Source of the DNA: Roseobacter sp.
GTDB lineage: Bacteria; Pseudomonadota; Alphaproteobacteria; Rhodobacterales; Rhodobacteraceae
Assembly: GCA_002731875.1 (NCBI GenBank)
Contig: PCCY01000035.1
Location: 1-64,000, forward strand
DNA: 64,000 bases
Reading direction: 5' to 3'
Made by a program: the position numbers and the translations under genes. This document shows positions 25,573 to 33,704 of this stretch, piece by piece (within the stretch, counting starts at the first letter, position 1; the number at the start of each line of letters is the position of its first letter). The notes below the pieces were generated by a model. The model had not been told where the DNA came from. It saw nothing but the letters and a program-made list of their open reading frames with translations, and did no database searches.

Positions 25573-26240
25573 TCTGCAAGGGTTTCTTCATCAGCTTCGA
25601 GGGCATTGACGGATCCGGCAAGTCCACGCAGACGAAACTGCTTAGGGACCAGCTTGAGGCGGCCGGTCATGACGTTGTTCTAACCCGTGAACCCGGCGGG
25701 TCACCCGGAGCCGAGGAAATCCGGGCATTGGTGTTGCAGGGTGACCCCGACAGATGGTCGGCGCACACCGAAATCTTGTTGTTCACCGCCGCCCGGCGCG
25801 ACCACCTGGAGCGGACTATTCAACCCGCTTTGGCCAGCGGGAAGATCGTGATATGCGACAGGTTCGCGGATTCCACCCGTATGTATCAGGGTCTCAGCCG
25901 GGGTGATCTGCGCGATTGTGTGGACCGTTTGCACAAGTTGATGATCGGGGTCGAGCCTGATTTGACCGTGTTGATCGACATGGATCCGACCGAAGGCCTG
26001 AGCCGCGCGCTTGCGCGAAACACGGTCGAAGAAAGGTTCGAGGATTTCGGCGAAGATCTACAGGTCGCCATGCGCGCCGGATTCCTGTCGCTGGCGCAAG
26101 AGTTTCCGGACCGGTTTGTCGTGATCGACGGATCCGGCCCAATCGACAGTGTCGCCGCAGATATCTTCAGCCAGATCCAGGCCCGTATCGCCCAGACAGG
26201 TCGGACCGGGGCCGATCCCCACGCATGTTCGGCGCAATGA
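25569..26240 (+). CDS. tmk: Thymidylate kinase
   Basis: 223 residues starting at a GTG that overlaps the stop of the previous gene. P-loop FEGIDGSGKSTQTKLL, the DR-x motif CDRFADSTRMYQG and the lid region SRALARNTVEERFE are all present. It phosphorylates dTMP to dTDP. Followed 58 bases later by holB, the usual tmk-holB order in bacteria. Confidence 0.96.
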   Translation: MICKGFFISFEGIDGSGKSTQTKLLRDQLEAAGHDVVLTREPGGSPGAEEIRALVLQGDPDRWSAHTEILLFTAARRDHLERTIQPALASGKIVICDRFADSTRMYQGLSRGDLRDCVDRLHKLMIGVEPDLTVLIDMDPTEGLSRALARNTVEERFEDFGEDLQVAMRAGFLSLAQEFPDRFVVIDGSGPIDSVAADIFSQIQARIAQTGRTGADPHACSAQ

Positions 26241-26298
26241 CGTGTTTCGGCATCGCCAAGGCTCTTTTACTGACGCGGCAATCTGCTAGACCGCTCTC

Positions 26299-27414
26299 AT
26301 GACTGACGATCTGTATCAACCCGACCGTATAGACGGGGCGCGGCACCCGCGCGACACCGCGAGGCTGATTGGCCAGGAAGCGGCAGAGGCGGCATTTCTC
26401 GATGCTTTCAATTCCGGCAAACTGCATCATGGCTGGTTGCTGACCGGGCCGCGCGGTGTCGGCAAGGCAACGCTGGCGTGGCGACTAGCGCGTTTCCTGC
26501 TGGCGACGCCTGATCCCGATGACGGCGGCATGTTTGCTTCCGTTGCTCCCTCGACCCTAGATATAGACCCTGAACATCCGGTGGCCCGGCGGATCTCGGC
26601 CGGGGGCGAAGGTGCCCTGAAGGTCGTCACCCGTTCAGTCGATGAAAAAACCAAACGGTTGCGCAAGCAGATCGTGGTGGATGACATACGCAAGCTTAAC
26701 GGATTTTTCCAGATGTCGGCTGCCGACGGGGGGCGGCGCGTGGTCATCGTTGACGACGCCGACCTGATGAACCCGAATGCCGCCAACGCCTTGCTGAAAA
26801 TGCTCGAAGAGCCTCCGGCGCGGGCCGTCATCCTACTGATTAGCCATCGGCCGTCAGGGTTGCTGCCCACGATACGGTCGCGCTGTCGCACCTTGCGGCT
26901 GGGGACGTTGACCCCCGATCAAATGGCGCAGGCCCTTGAGCTATCTGGCGTGGATGTCACCGGCGACCCGACGGCACTGGCGGCGCTTTCCGGTGGGTCC
27001 GTGGGTGCCGCGCTGTCTTTGTCGTTGATGGGGGGGCTTCAACTGTATGCAGAATTGGTTGCGTTGCTTGGCACATTCCCCCGTCTTGACCGGGCCCGGG
27101 CCCTTAAATTGGCAGAAGCGGCGGCGGCACGGGGGGCGGAAGAAAAACTGGCTCTGCTCTTCGATCTCACCGACCTGTTGATGCTGCGCCTTGCCCGCAC
27201 CGGCGCTTTGGGGCACCCTCCCGACGTTGCGGCCGCGCCGGACGAGCAAGCGATCCTTTCGCGTCTGTCGCCCACCCCTGAACAGGGCCGCGAATGGGCG
27301 CAAGCAGCACAGGGCATCAGCACCCGGGCGCGTCACGGGATGGCCGTCAACCTTGACCCTGCTGCACTGGTCCTAGATACCCTTTTCAAAATGGGCGAAG
27401 CCGCACCAAGGTAG
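26299..27414 (+). CDS. holB: DNA polymerase III subunit delta'
   Basis: 371 residues. AAA+ motifs: Walker A TGPRGVGKATLAW, Walker B-like VVIVDDADLMN, and the SRC motif IRSRCRTL of clamp-loader subunits. An extension between Walker A and the sensor region is typical of alphaproteobacterial HolB. It is part of the clamp-loader complex that opens the beta clamp. Lies in the conserved tmk-holB-tatD string. Confidence 0.94.
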   Translation: MTDDLYQPDRIDGARHPRDTARLIGQEAAEAAFLDAFNSGKLHHGWLLTGPRGVGKATLAWRLARFLLATPDPDDGGMFASVAPSTLDIDPEHPVARRISAGGEGALKVVTRSVDEKTKRLRKQIVVDDIRKLNGFFQMSAADGGRRVVIVDDADLMNPNAANALLKMLEEPPARAVILLISHRPSGLLPTIRSRCRTLRLGTLTPDQMAQALELSGVDVTGDPTALAALSGGSVGAALSLSLMGGLQLYAELVALLGTFPRLDRARALKLAEAAAARGAEEKLALLFDLTDLLMLRLARTGALGHPPDVAAAPDEQAILSRLSPTPEQGREWAQAAQGISTRARHGMAVNLDPAALVLDTLFKMGEAAPR

Positions 27415-27442
27415 CCCGCGTAGATCAACAGGCAGGACAGGC

Positions 27443-28249
27443 ATGAGCGACGCACCTCAGATCACCGACAGCCATTGTCACCTTGACTTTCCCGACTTCG
27501 AAGGGAATTTGAACGACGTCATCCAGCGCGCGTCCGACGCTGGCGTCACCCGCATGGTCACGATTTGCACCAAACTCGCCAATGAACCTGCCGTGCGTGC
27601 CATCGCCGAAGCCCATGCGCCGGTGTTCTATGCTGCGGGCACCCACCCGATGAGCGTCGCCGCAGAACCGATGGCCACGTATGAGGACCTGCTGGCGCTG
27701 ACCAAACACCCGAAAATGGTCGGGATCGGCGAAACCGGATTGGATTACCACTACACGGCTGACTCGGCCCGGGCCCAGCAAACGTCCCTGCGCACCCATA
27801 TTGCAGTGGCCCGCGACACTGGCCTGCCGTTGATCATTCACGCCCGCGACGCGGATGACGACATGGCCGACATCCTGACCCAGGAACACGCCAACGGGGC
27901 GTTTCCCTGCGTGATGCACTGCTTCTCATCCTCAGCCAAACTGGGGCGCGCCGCCCTTGATCTCGGCTTTTATCTCTCCATGTCCGGTATAACCGCGTTT
28001 CCCAAAAGCCAGGACCTGCGCGATATTTTTGCAAACGCACCGCTGGACCGTATCCTGGTCGAAACCGACAGCCCCTATCTGGCACCCCCGCCCCACCGCG
28101 GCAAACGCAATGAGCCGGCCTTTACGGCCCACACGGCACGGCGCGGAGCCGAAACCTTTGGCATCGACTACGCCGACTTCGCGGCGCATACCCAAGCCAA
28201 TTTCGACCGGCTGTTCGCCAAGGCAGCCGCCTATCGGGCGACCTCGTGA
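27443..28249 (+). CDS. TatD-family metal-dependent hydrolase
   Basis: 268 residues. Metal ligands of the TIM-barrel hydrolase are visible: DSHCHLDFPDF, GETGLDYHY, a central His in IHARDADDD, HCFSSSAKLG, and ETDSPYLAPPPHRG. The family acts as a 3'-5' DNase or in tRNA/DNA repair. It is fixed downstream of holB in many alphaproteobacteria. Stop overlaps the next start (TGATG). Confidence 0.94.
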   Translation: MSDAPQITDSHCHLDFPDFEGNLNDVIQRASDAGVTRMVTICTKLANEPAVRAIAEAHAPVFYAAGTHPMSVAAEPMATYEDLLALTKHPKMVGIGETGLDYHYTADSARAQQTSLRTHIAVARDTGLPLIIHARDADDDMADILTQEHANGAFPCVMHCFSSSAKLGRAALDLGFYLSMSGITAFPKSQDLRDIFANAPLDRILVETDSPYLAPPPHRGKRNEPAFTAHTARRGAETFGIDYADFAAHTQANFDRLFAKAAAYRATS

Positions 28250-29046
28250 TGGCACGGATGAAGATCACGATCCTCGGGTGCGGCTCCTCTGGCGGTGTGC
28301 CGCGGCTCGGAGGCCACTGGGGGGCCTGCGACCCCACCAATCCCAGGAACAATCGCCGACGCTGCTCGATCCTGGTGCAACGCCTCAGCGATTCCGGCAC
28401 GACGTCGGTGCTGATCGATACCTCGCCCGACATGCGCAGCCAACTTCTTGATGCCGATATCGGCCAACTCGACGCGGTGCTCTATACGCATTCGCACGCC
28501 GATCACGTTCATGGCCTGGATGACCTGCGCATGATCGTCATCAACATGCGCAAGCGCTTGGCGGTATGGGCCGACACCCCTACCCGCCAGGCATTACTCG
28601 ACCGCTTCGGCTACGTTTTCATCCAACCACCCGGATCCTCCTACCCCCCTATTCTGGAAATGAACCATATTCAGGGCGACGTGACCATCGACGGCGCAGG
28701 CGGCAGCCTGACCTTCACGCCGTTCACCGTGAACCACGGCAGCATCGATGCACTCGGCTTTCGCATGAACGACGTGGCCTACCTGCCCGACGTCGCAACC
28801 ATACCCGATACCGCCTGGCCGCTTCTGGAAAACCTCGAATGCTGGATCGTCGATGCGCTACGCCGGGACCCGCACCCGACCCATAGCCATCTCGCGCAAA
28901 CCCTTGGCTGGATCGAACGGATGGCCCCGCGCACAGCGGTGTTGACCAATATGCACAACGACCTCGACTACCAAACCCTTGCCGATGAGACGCCCGACCA
29001 CATCCAACCCGCCTATGATGGCCTTACCCTAAGCTTCCCCGCCTGA
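28249..29046 (+). CDS. MBL-fold metallo-hydrolase (PhnP / RNase Z-like)
   Basis: About 265 residues. Opens with the GCGSSGGVPRLGG loop and has the metal motif THSHADHVHGLDDLR, with later His ligands in TVNHGSIDALGF and THSHL. This arrangement is shared by PhnP phosphodiesterases and cyclic-phosphate or RNase Z-like hydrolases, commonly found after TatD. Exact substrate not deducible. The ATG at 28249 overlaps the TatD stop; a GTG just before and an ATG at 28258 are alternatives. Confidence 0.9.
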   Translation: MARMKITILGCGSSGGVPRLGGHWGACDPTNPRNNRRRCSILVQRLSDSGTTSVLIDTSPDMRSQLLDADIGQLDAVLYTHSHADHVHGLDDLRMIVINMRKRLAVWADTPTRQALLDRFGYVFIQPPGSSYPPILEMNHIQGDVTIDGAGGSLTFTPFTVNHGSIDALGFRMNDVAYLPDVATIPDTAWPLLENLECWIVDALRRDPHPTHSHLAQTLGWIERMAPRTAVLTNMHNDLDYQTLADETPDHIQPAYDGLTLSFPA

Positions 29047-29052
29047 TTTTCA

Positions 29053-29100
29053 TTTTGCCAAATAAACTCCACGGGGGCGTGGGGGTGTGAAACCCCCACT
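29053..29100. repeat. Extragenic inverted repeat of Roseobacter type
   Basis: After TTTTGCCAAATAAACTCC comes a G-rich 8-bp stem, GTGGGGGT (29079-29086) and ACCCCCAC (29092-29099). Elements of this plan (a TTTTGCCAAA-type lead followed by a G-run hairpin) recur between genes in Rhodobacterales, where they may end transcripts. Confidence 0.5.
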
Positions 29101-29136
29101 CCGACCGACGCCACCCCCACTAAGGCCGATTTCCCA

Positions 29137-30066
29137 GTGCAAACCCTCCTAGACGTTATTCTTCCTGTCTTCTTGGTCATCGGTTTCGGGTACGTCGCAG
29201 TCTGGCGAGGCCTGTTCCCGGTGTCGGGCATCGACGGCGTGATGCGGTTTGCGCAAAGTTTCGCGATCCCCTGCCTGTTGTTTCAATCCATCGCAAAGCT
29301 TGATCTTTCCGCGTCATTCGACCCTGCGCTGCTCACCAGCTTTTACGCCGGTGCGGCCATCGCTTTCACTCTGGGCATCGTCGGGGCACGCTTCTTGTTC
29401 CAACGTGAATGGGAGGACAGTGTGGCAATCGGCTTTTGCTGCCTGTTCTCAAATTCGATCCTGTTGGGCTTGCCGATCACTGAACGGGCCTACGGGCCGG
29501 ATGCCCTGACGGGAAATTTCGCCATTATCGCGATCCACTCACCGTTTTGCTACGGGCTTGGCATCACGGTGATGGAATTTGTACGCAACCGGGGCCAGAC
29601 CGGTTTGTCGTTGCTGCGCAATATCGCCGTTGCCATGTTCCGCAACCCGCTGGTGCTGGGTATCGTATCGGGATTTGCGGTCAATTTCAGCAGTCTGCCG
29701 ATCCCGAGCGTGGTCGACGATGCCTTGTCTCTCATCGTTCGCGCAGCACTGCCCGCCGCCTTGTTCGCCCTCGGCGGCGTGTTGATCCAGTACCGCCCCG
29801 AAGGCGATCTCAAGACCATTCTCATGGTCTGCATCATCGCGTTGCTCATTCACCCGGCAATCGTCTGGATGCTGGGGCGCAGCTTCGCGCTCCCCGATGA
29901 CCTGTTCCGCTCGGGCGTGCTGACGGCGGCCATGGCACCCGGATTCAATGCCTACATCTTTGCCAACATGTACGGCCGGGCGCGGCGTGTCGCAGCCAGT
30001 TCGGTGCTGATCGCAACCGGTGCATCTGTACTGACGGCGTGGATGTGGATATCACTGCTGCCATGA
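29137..30066 (+). CDS. AEC-family transporter
   Basis: 309 residues starting at a GTG. About ten hydrophobic segments in two five-helix halves, starting LLDVILPVFLVIGFGYVAVW and with the family's second-half features (LVLGIVSGFAVNFSSLPIP, MAPGFNAYIFANMYG). AEC proteins export or import auxin-like weak acids, malate or malonate; the substrate cannot be told here. Overlaps the next gene by four bases (ATGA). Confidence 0.9.
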   Translation: MQTLLDVILPVFLVIGFGYVAVWRGLFPVSGIDGVMRFAQSFAIPCLLFQSIAKLDLSASFDPALLTSFYAGAAIAFTLGIVGARFLFQREWEDSVAIGFCCLFSNSILLGLPITERAYGPDALTGNFAIIAIHSPFCYGLGITVMEFVRNRGQTGLSLLRNIAVAMFRNPLVLGIVSGFAVNFSSLPIPSVVDDALSLIVRAALPAALFALGGVLIQYRPEGDLKTILMVCIIALLIHPAIVWMLGRSFALPDDLFRSGVLTAAMAPGFNAYIFANMYGRARRVAASSVLIATGASVLTAWMWISLLP

Positions 30067-30725
30067 CGCCGCTGCTCTATTCCTTCCGCCGATGCCCTTA
30101 TGCGATGCGTGCACGACTGGCCTTGCTCCATGCAGCCGGGCCACAGGTGGCGCTGCGCGAGGTGGCTTTGCGCGACAAACCCGATGCTTTCCTGCGCGCC
30201 TCTCCCAGCGGGACTGTCCCCTGCCTTGTGCTGCCCGACCGTGTCATCGACGAAAGTCTGGATATCATGGTTTGGGCGCTCGGGTCGTCCGATCCGCAGG
30301 GCCTGTCAACCATGCAGCCCGAGGGCTGGGCTTGGATCGAACGCTGTGATGGCCCTTTCAAGCACAATCTGGACCGCACCAAATACAGCAGCAGATATCC
30401 CGAACTCGATGCCGCGGTTAGCCGCGACCGGGCCGCCTTGTTCCTCCAGGACCTGAATGACCAGATCGGCACCTTTATTCTGGACCGGCCGAGCTTGGCG
30501 GACCTTGCGATTGTCCCTTTCGTGCGCCAATTCGCCTTTATCGACAAACCTTGGTTCGATGCCCAAAACTGGCCGCGGCTCCAACATTGGTTGAACCGTT
30601 TCCTATCGTCCGACGGGTTTGCCTGCATCATGGAAAAATACCCCCCGTGGGCCGATTCAGGACAATCGCAGCCCTTCCCGCCGAATGACGCCTCCGGCCG
30701 GACCGATCCGCCGCCGCTGTGGTAG
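30063..30725 (+). CDS. Glutathione S-transferase family protein
   Basis: 220 residues from the ATG at 30063 inside the AEC stop (ATGA). The N-terminal thioredoxin-like domain has YSFRRCPYAMRARLAL, with Cys in the position of a catalytic thiol, and the Pro/Ser glutathione site GTVPCLVL...VIDESLDIM. The C-terminal half is all-helical. The Cys-Pro-Tyr motif suggests an omega-type or glutaredoxin-like thiol transfer enzyme rather than a classical conjugating transferase. Confidence 0.9.
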   Translation: MTPLLYSFRRCPYAMRARLALLHAAGPQVALREVALRDKPDAFLRASPSGTVPCLVLPDRVIDESLDIMVWALGSSDPQGLSTMQPEGWAWIERCDGPFKHNLDRTKYSSRYPELDAAVSRDRAALFLQDLNDQIGTFILDRPSLADLAIVPFVRQFAFIDKPWFDAQNWPRLQHWLNRFLSSDGFACIMEKYPPWADSGQSQPFPPNDASGRTDPPPLW

Positions 30726-30861
30726 CGCGCGGTATCAATGCGGGGGGCCATGCCAAACCCTTTTCATAATCGCAGGTAAGATCAACGCCCCCCGGCTTTG
30801 GCTGTGGGGCAAGGTGATGCTCTTTCCGGTTCCGGCCTATCCCGCGGCAGGCCCCGTGTGT

Positions 30862-32238
30862 TCACGCCGGCTCTGTCGCCGGAAAGGCTATGCGCACCGT
30901 CAAACCGGGCTTGTTGTCTTCAAGCGTAAGCCGCGCACCGTGCAGATCGCTTATCGCCGAAACAAGGCTCAGCCCCAGCCCGTTGCCCTCGGTCGTACGG
31001 CTTTGATCCAGGCGGTAAAGGCGTTGCAAAACCTTGCTCCGCTCGCTCTCGGGGATGCCGGGGCCGTTGTCGGAAACCGTCAGTATGGTCTCGCCTCCTG
31101 TGCGTGTCACCCCGACCACGACAGGCCCCCCCTGCGGCACGTGGGTGAGCGCGTTCTGAACCAGGTTGCCAATCAGTTGTGACAGCAGGTGCCGGTCGCC
31201 CCTGACGCAGGTCGCTACATCTGGCTGAATCCGCAAGCTCAGTGCAAAGCCACGTTCTTCTGCCTCCACCTCGAGAAAATCAACGATATCGCGCGAGATT
31301 TCCGCAAGATCGACCGAATGCAATCTGTCGCGCACCGCCCCGCCTTCAATCTGCGCCAACTGAAGCAACGACTGGAAAGTCTGCACAATCCGTTCGGTTT
31401 CTCCGATCGCCTTCGACAACAGTTCCTCTTGACCTTCGGTCAATGTCGTCTTGTTCATCACCTGATCAAGCACGACGGCCACCCGTTGGATCGGTGTCTT
31501 GAGGTCATGGGCGATATCGCTCGATACTTGGCGTATCGACGCCACCAAAGCCTCTTGGGCACGCGCCATGCGATTCACCTCTTGGCCGATACCGGAAAGG
31601 TCGTCATTTTGATCCTCAACCCCCTCGATCCGCGCCGACAAGGTCCCGCCTTTCAATTCGAGCAGGGTATGCTGGATCGCGTCAATCTTGATGCGTGCGC
31701 CCCTGGCGACCCACAGGCCGGCCAGCCCCGCGATCAACAGTGCCGGCAACAGTCCTATAAGCAAAACCGCCAGAAAAATTTCGCCCATTTCCTCGACCTG
31801 CTCGCGACTTTGCGCGACGATCAGATGACCTGCGCCGACCCGAGCGCTCAGCGCGAGATAGCTGTCGGATACGCTGCCTGATTTGGCCCGGATATAGCTG
31901 TCAGACACGACCGTCACCCCGCTGACGGGGGGGAAAGACGCGACGTTCGAGACCACCGATCCGCGATCGGGCACATAGAACAGGATACGGACATCCGCGT
32001 CCGTTTTTGCGGCTGCTTCCGCCAGACGCTCTGTCAGGTCATCGCCGTCCCGGATACCCCGATATTCATTGATCGTTTGTTGCAATTCGGCAGCGACAGC
32101 GGCGTCAATGCTTGTTCGGGTGACTTCGAAAGCGACAGCAAGACACGCGAGTGCCGCCAGTGCGAAGATCGTCAGCAACAGGAACGTCAGGCGCAAGGGC
32201 GTCGACCTGATTTGGTTAAACCCGAAAACCGGGGTCAT
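30862..32238 (-). CDS. Sensor histidine kinase (HAMP-containing)
   Basis: 458 residues. An N-terminal membrane helix (about 16-38), a periplasmic sensor of about 120 residues, a second helix (about 172-195), HAMP domain, then H-box SSDIAHDLKTPIQR, N-box NLVQNALTH, G1 DNGPGIPESE and G2 GNGLGLSLV. The Asp after the phospho-His is as expected for HPK1 kinases. Its start overlaps the response regulator stop by four bases, so they are an operon pair. It lies next to a PepSY protein and a DedA-PAP2-LssY fusion, suggesting it senses envelope damage or cationic peptides. Confidence 0.94.
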   Translation of the reverse strand: MTPVFGFNQIRSTPLRLTFLLLTIFALAALACLAVAFEVTRTSIDAAVAAELQQTINEYRGIRDGDDLTERLAEAAAKTDADVRILFYVPDRGSVVSNVASFPPVSGVTVVSDSYIRAKSGSVSDSYLALSARVGAGHLIVAQSREQVEEMGEIFLAVLLIGLLPALLIAGLAGLWVARGARIKIDAIQHTLLELKGGTLSARIEGVEDQNDDLSGIGQEVNRMARAQEALVASIRQVSSDIAHDLKTPIQRVAVVLDQVMNKTTLTEGQEELLSKAIGETERIVQTFQSLLQLAQIEGGAVRDRLHSVDLAEISRDIVDFLEVEAEERGFALSLRIQPDVATCVRGDRHLLSQLIGNLVQNALTHVPQGGPVVVGVTRTGGETILTVSDNGPGIPESERSKVLQRLYRLDQSRTTEGNGLGLSLVSAISDLHGARLTLEDNKPGLTVRIAFPATEPA

Positions 32239-32909
32239 ACGTCGTTGATCCGGTAGCCCGAGCCGCGCACCGTTTCGATAAGCTCGGTTTCATAGGGTTT
32301 GTCGATCTTGCCCCGTAGGCGACTGATATGGGTATCAACCACATTGGTCAGGGGGTCGTAGTGAATATCCCATACAGCCTCCATCAACATCGTCCGGGTT
32401 TGCACCCGGCCTTTTCGACGTAACAGATGTTCCAGCAGGGCAAATTCGCGAGGCAAAAGATCAAGCGTCTGACCCCCGCGCGTCACCCGACGATGCAGCA
32501 GATCCATCTCAAGATCCGCGGCTTTCAGAATTGTGGGTTCCGCCTCTGTGCGCGGGCGTCGGCTGATCGCCATGATGCGGGCGCTCAGCTCTCCGAACGA
32601 GAAGGGTTTGACAAGATAGTCATCGCCGCCGGCAAGCAGCCCTTCGATACGGTCATCGACGCCGCCAAGCGAGGTCAGGAATAACACCGGCGTAAGATTC
32701 TTGGTGGCGCGCAGGGTTTTGACAACGCTCATCCCGTCCAGACCGGGCAACATTCTGTCAACGACCATTGCGTCGTAACTGCCCACTGTTGCCTGAACCA
32801 AGCCGTCAGCACCATCAGCAATCAGGTCCACCGAATGACCCTCTTCGCGCAGACCATCGGCGATATATGACCCGATGGCATTGTCATCTTCCAGCACAAG
32901 TATCTTCAT
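32235..32909 (-). CDS. OmpR-family response regulator
   Basis: 224 residues from the ATG at 32909 (MKILVLEDDNAIG); upstream in-frame starts precede no conserved sequence. The receiver has the acidic pocket LEDD and phospho-Asp in VVDRMLPGLDG, with Lys in YLVKPFSFGEL. The C-terminal winged helix is of the OmpR/PhoB type (VDTHISRLRGKIDKP, GSGYRIND). First gene of the two-component operon, 72 bases downstream of the PepSY gene on the same strand; the PepSY gene may be its target. Confidence 0.95.
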   Translation of the reverse strand: MKILVLEDDNAIGSYIADGLREEGHSVDLIADGADGLVQATVGSYDAMVVDRMLPGLDGMSVVKTLRATKNLTPVLFLTSLGGVDDRIEGLLAGGDDYLVKPFSFGELSARIMAISRRPRTEAEPTILKAADLEMDLLHRRVTRGGQTLDLLPREFALLEHLLRRKGRVQTRTMLMEAVWDIHYDPLTNVVDTHISRLRGKIDKPYETELIETVRGSGYRINDV

Positions 32910-32981
32910 AATATCCCTACAACCGCCCCCTGCTGGCAGAGATCTGCCCCCCGCCAGCATGATTTTCGTTCAGCGTGACAA

Positions 32982-33386
32982 TCAGTTGTTGTCTGTCTCG
33001 CCCTTCTCGCCCTCGTCATCATCATCGGCTTCGTTACCCTGATCATCCGACTGCACCGCCACAACCTTGGCCGTACCGTTGTCAAAGCCTACTGCAACGG
33101 TTTTCGTGGTGCCATCGGTCATTGCGACTTCGACCTCGTAAGAACCGGTCTGACTGTCCTCATTGTCAAATTCCGCGCTCATCGCCTTGCCGCCCGTGTC
33201 GCTTTCGGCGGCCTTGATGGCATCCGTGATTGACGCGGATTCTTTCAAAAACGCCTGCACCTCGGCCTTGTCCTGCTGGTCAGAAGAGTCTTTGGCCAGA
33301 ACCGCGGTGGATCCTGCTGCCCCTAAACCCAATGCCACAAGAATTGCCGCAGCGGTCGCCTTGGTTTTGGTCTGAGTAAACTTCAT
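32982..33386 (-). CDS. PepSY-domain secreted protein
   Basis: 134 residues with a signal peptide (cut near VLAKD). The PepSY fold covers about 40-110 (ITDAIKAAESDTGGKAMSAE ... YEVEVAMTDGTTKTVAV). The C-terminus is a run of acidic residues (SDDQGNEADDDDEGEKGE) that may bind cations. PepSY proteins next to OmpR-type two-component systems are common, acting as inhibitors or sensors in the periplasm. The ATG has AAGGAGA upstream. Confidence 0.9.
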   Translation of the reverse strand: MKFTQTKTKATAAAILVALGLGAAGSTAVLAKDSSDQQDKAEVQAFLKESASITDAIKAAESDTGGKAMSAEFDNEDSQTGSYEVEVAMTDGTTKTVAVGFDNGTAKVVAVQSDDQGNEADDDDEGEKGETDNN

Positions 33387-33704
33387 AGGTCTTCTCCTTG
33401 GTTGAACGTGGGCAACATCGCCTCACGACTACGAAGAACTTAGGAGGCCGTTGCGGCGCATGCCTGTCGCGTTCATTACAAATCATCCACGTTGAGCCGC
33501 GCGCCCCGCCATGTGCCCTTTCCCCTGCCAAGACTAAAGCTTTGTGAAAATACGCATACCTTGCGCAATGACATGGGCAAAGCATTCGGGCCGCCTATAG
33601 TATAGAAGATGACGCATGCGGCATTGCTGTTGCGACTATCACCTGCTGACCTGTCCGTTGGCACCCAGGGACACCATCGCCCACGAAAGGCTGACGTCAC
33701 CACC
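33387..33704. other. Divergent promoter region
   Basis: 318 bases between the minus-strand PepSY/two-component genes and the plus-strand DedA fusion. Promoters for both units must lie here; I cannot place a response-regulator box with confidence. Upstream in-frame codons of the fusion run to 33609 but precede the conserved start. Confidence 0.45.
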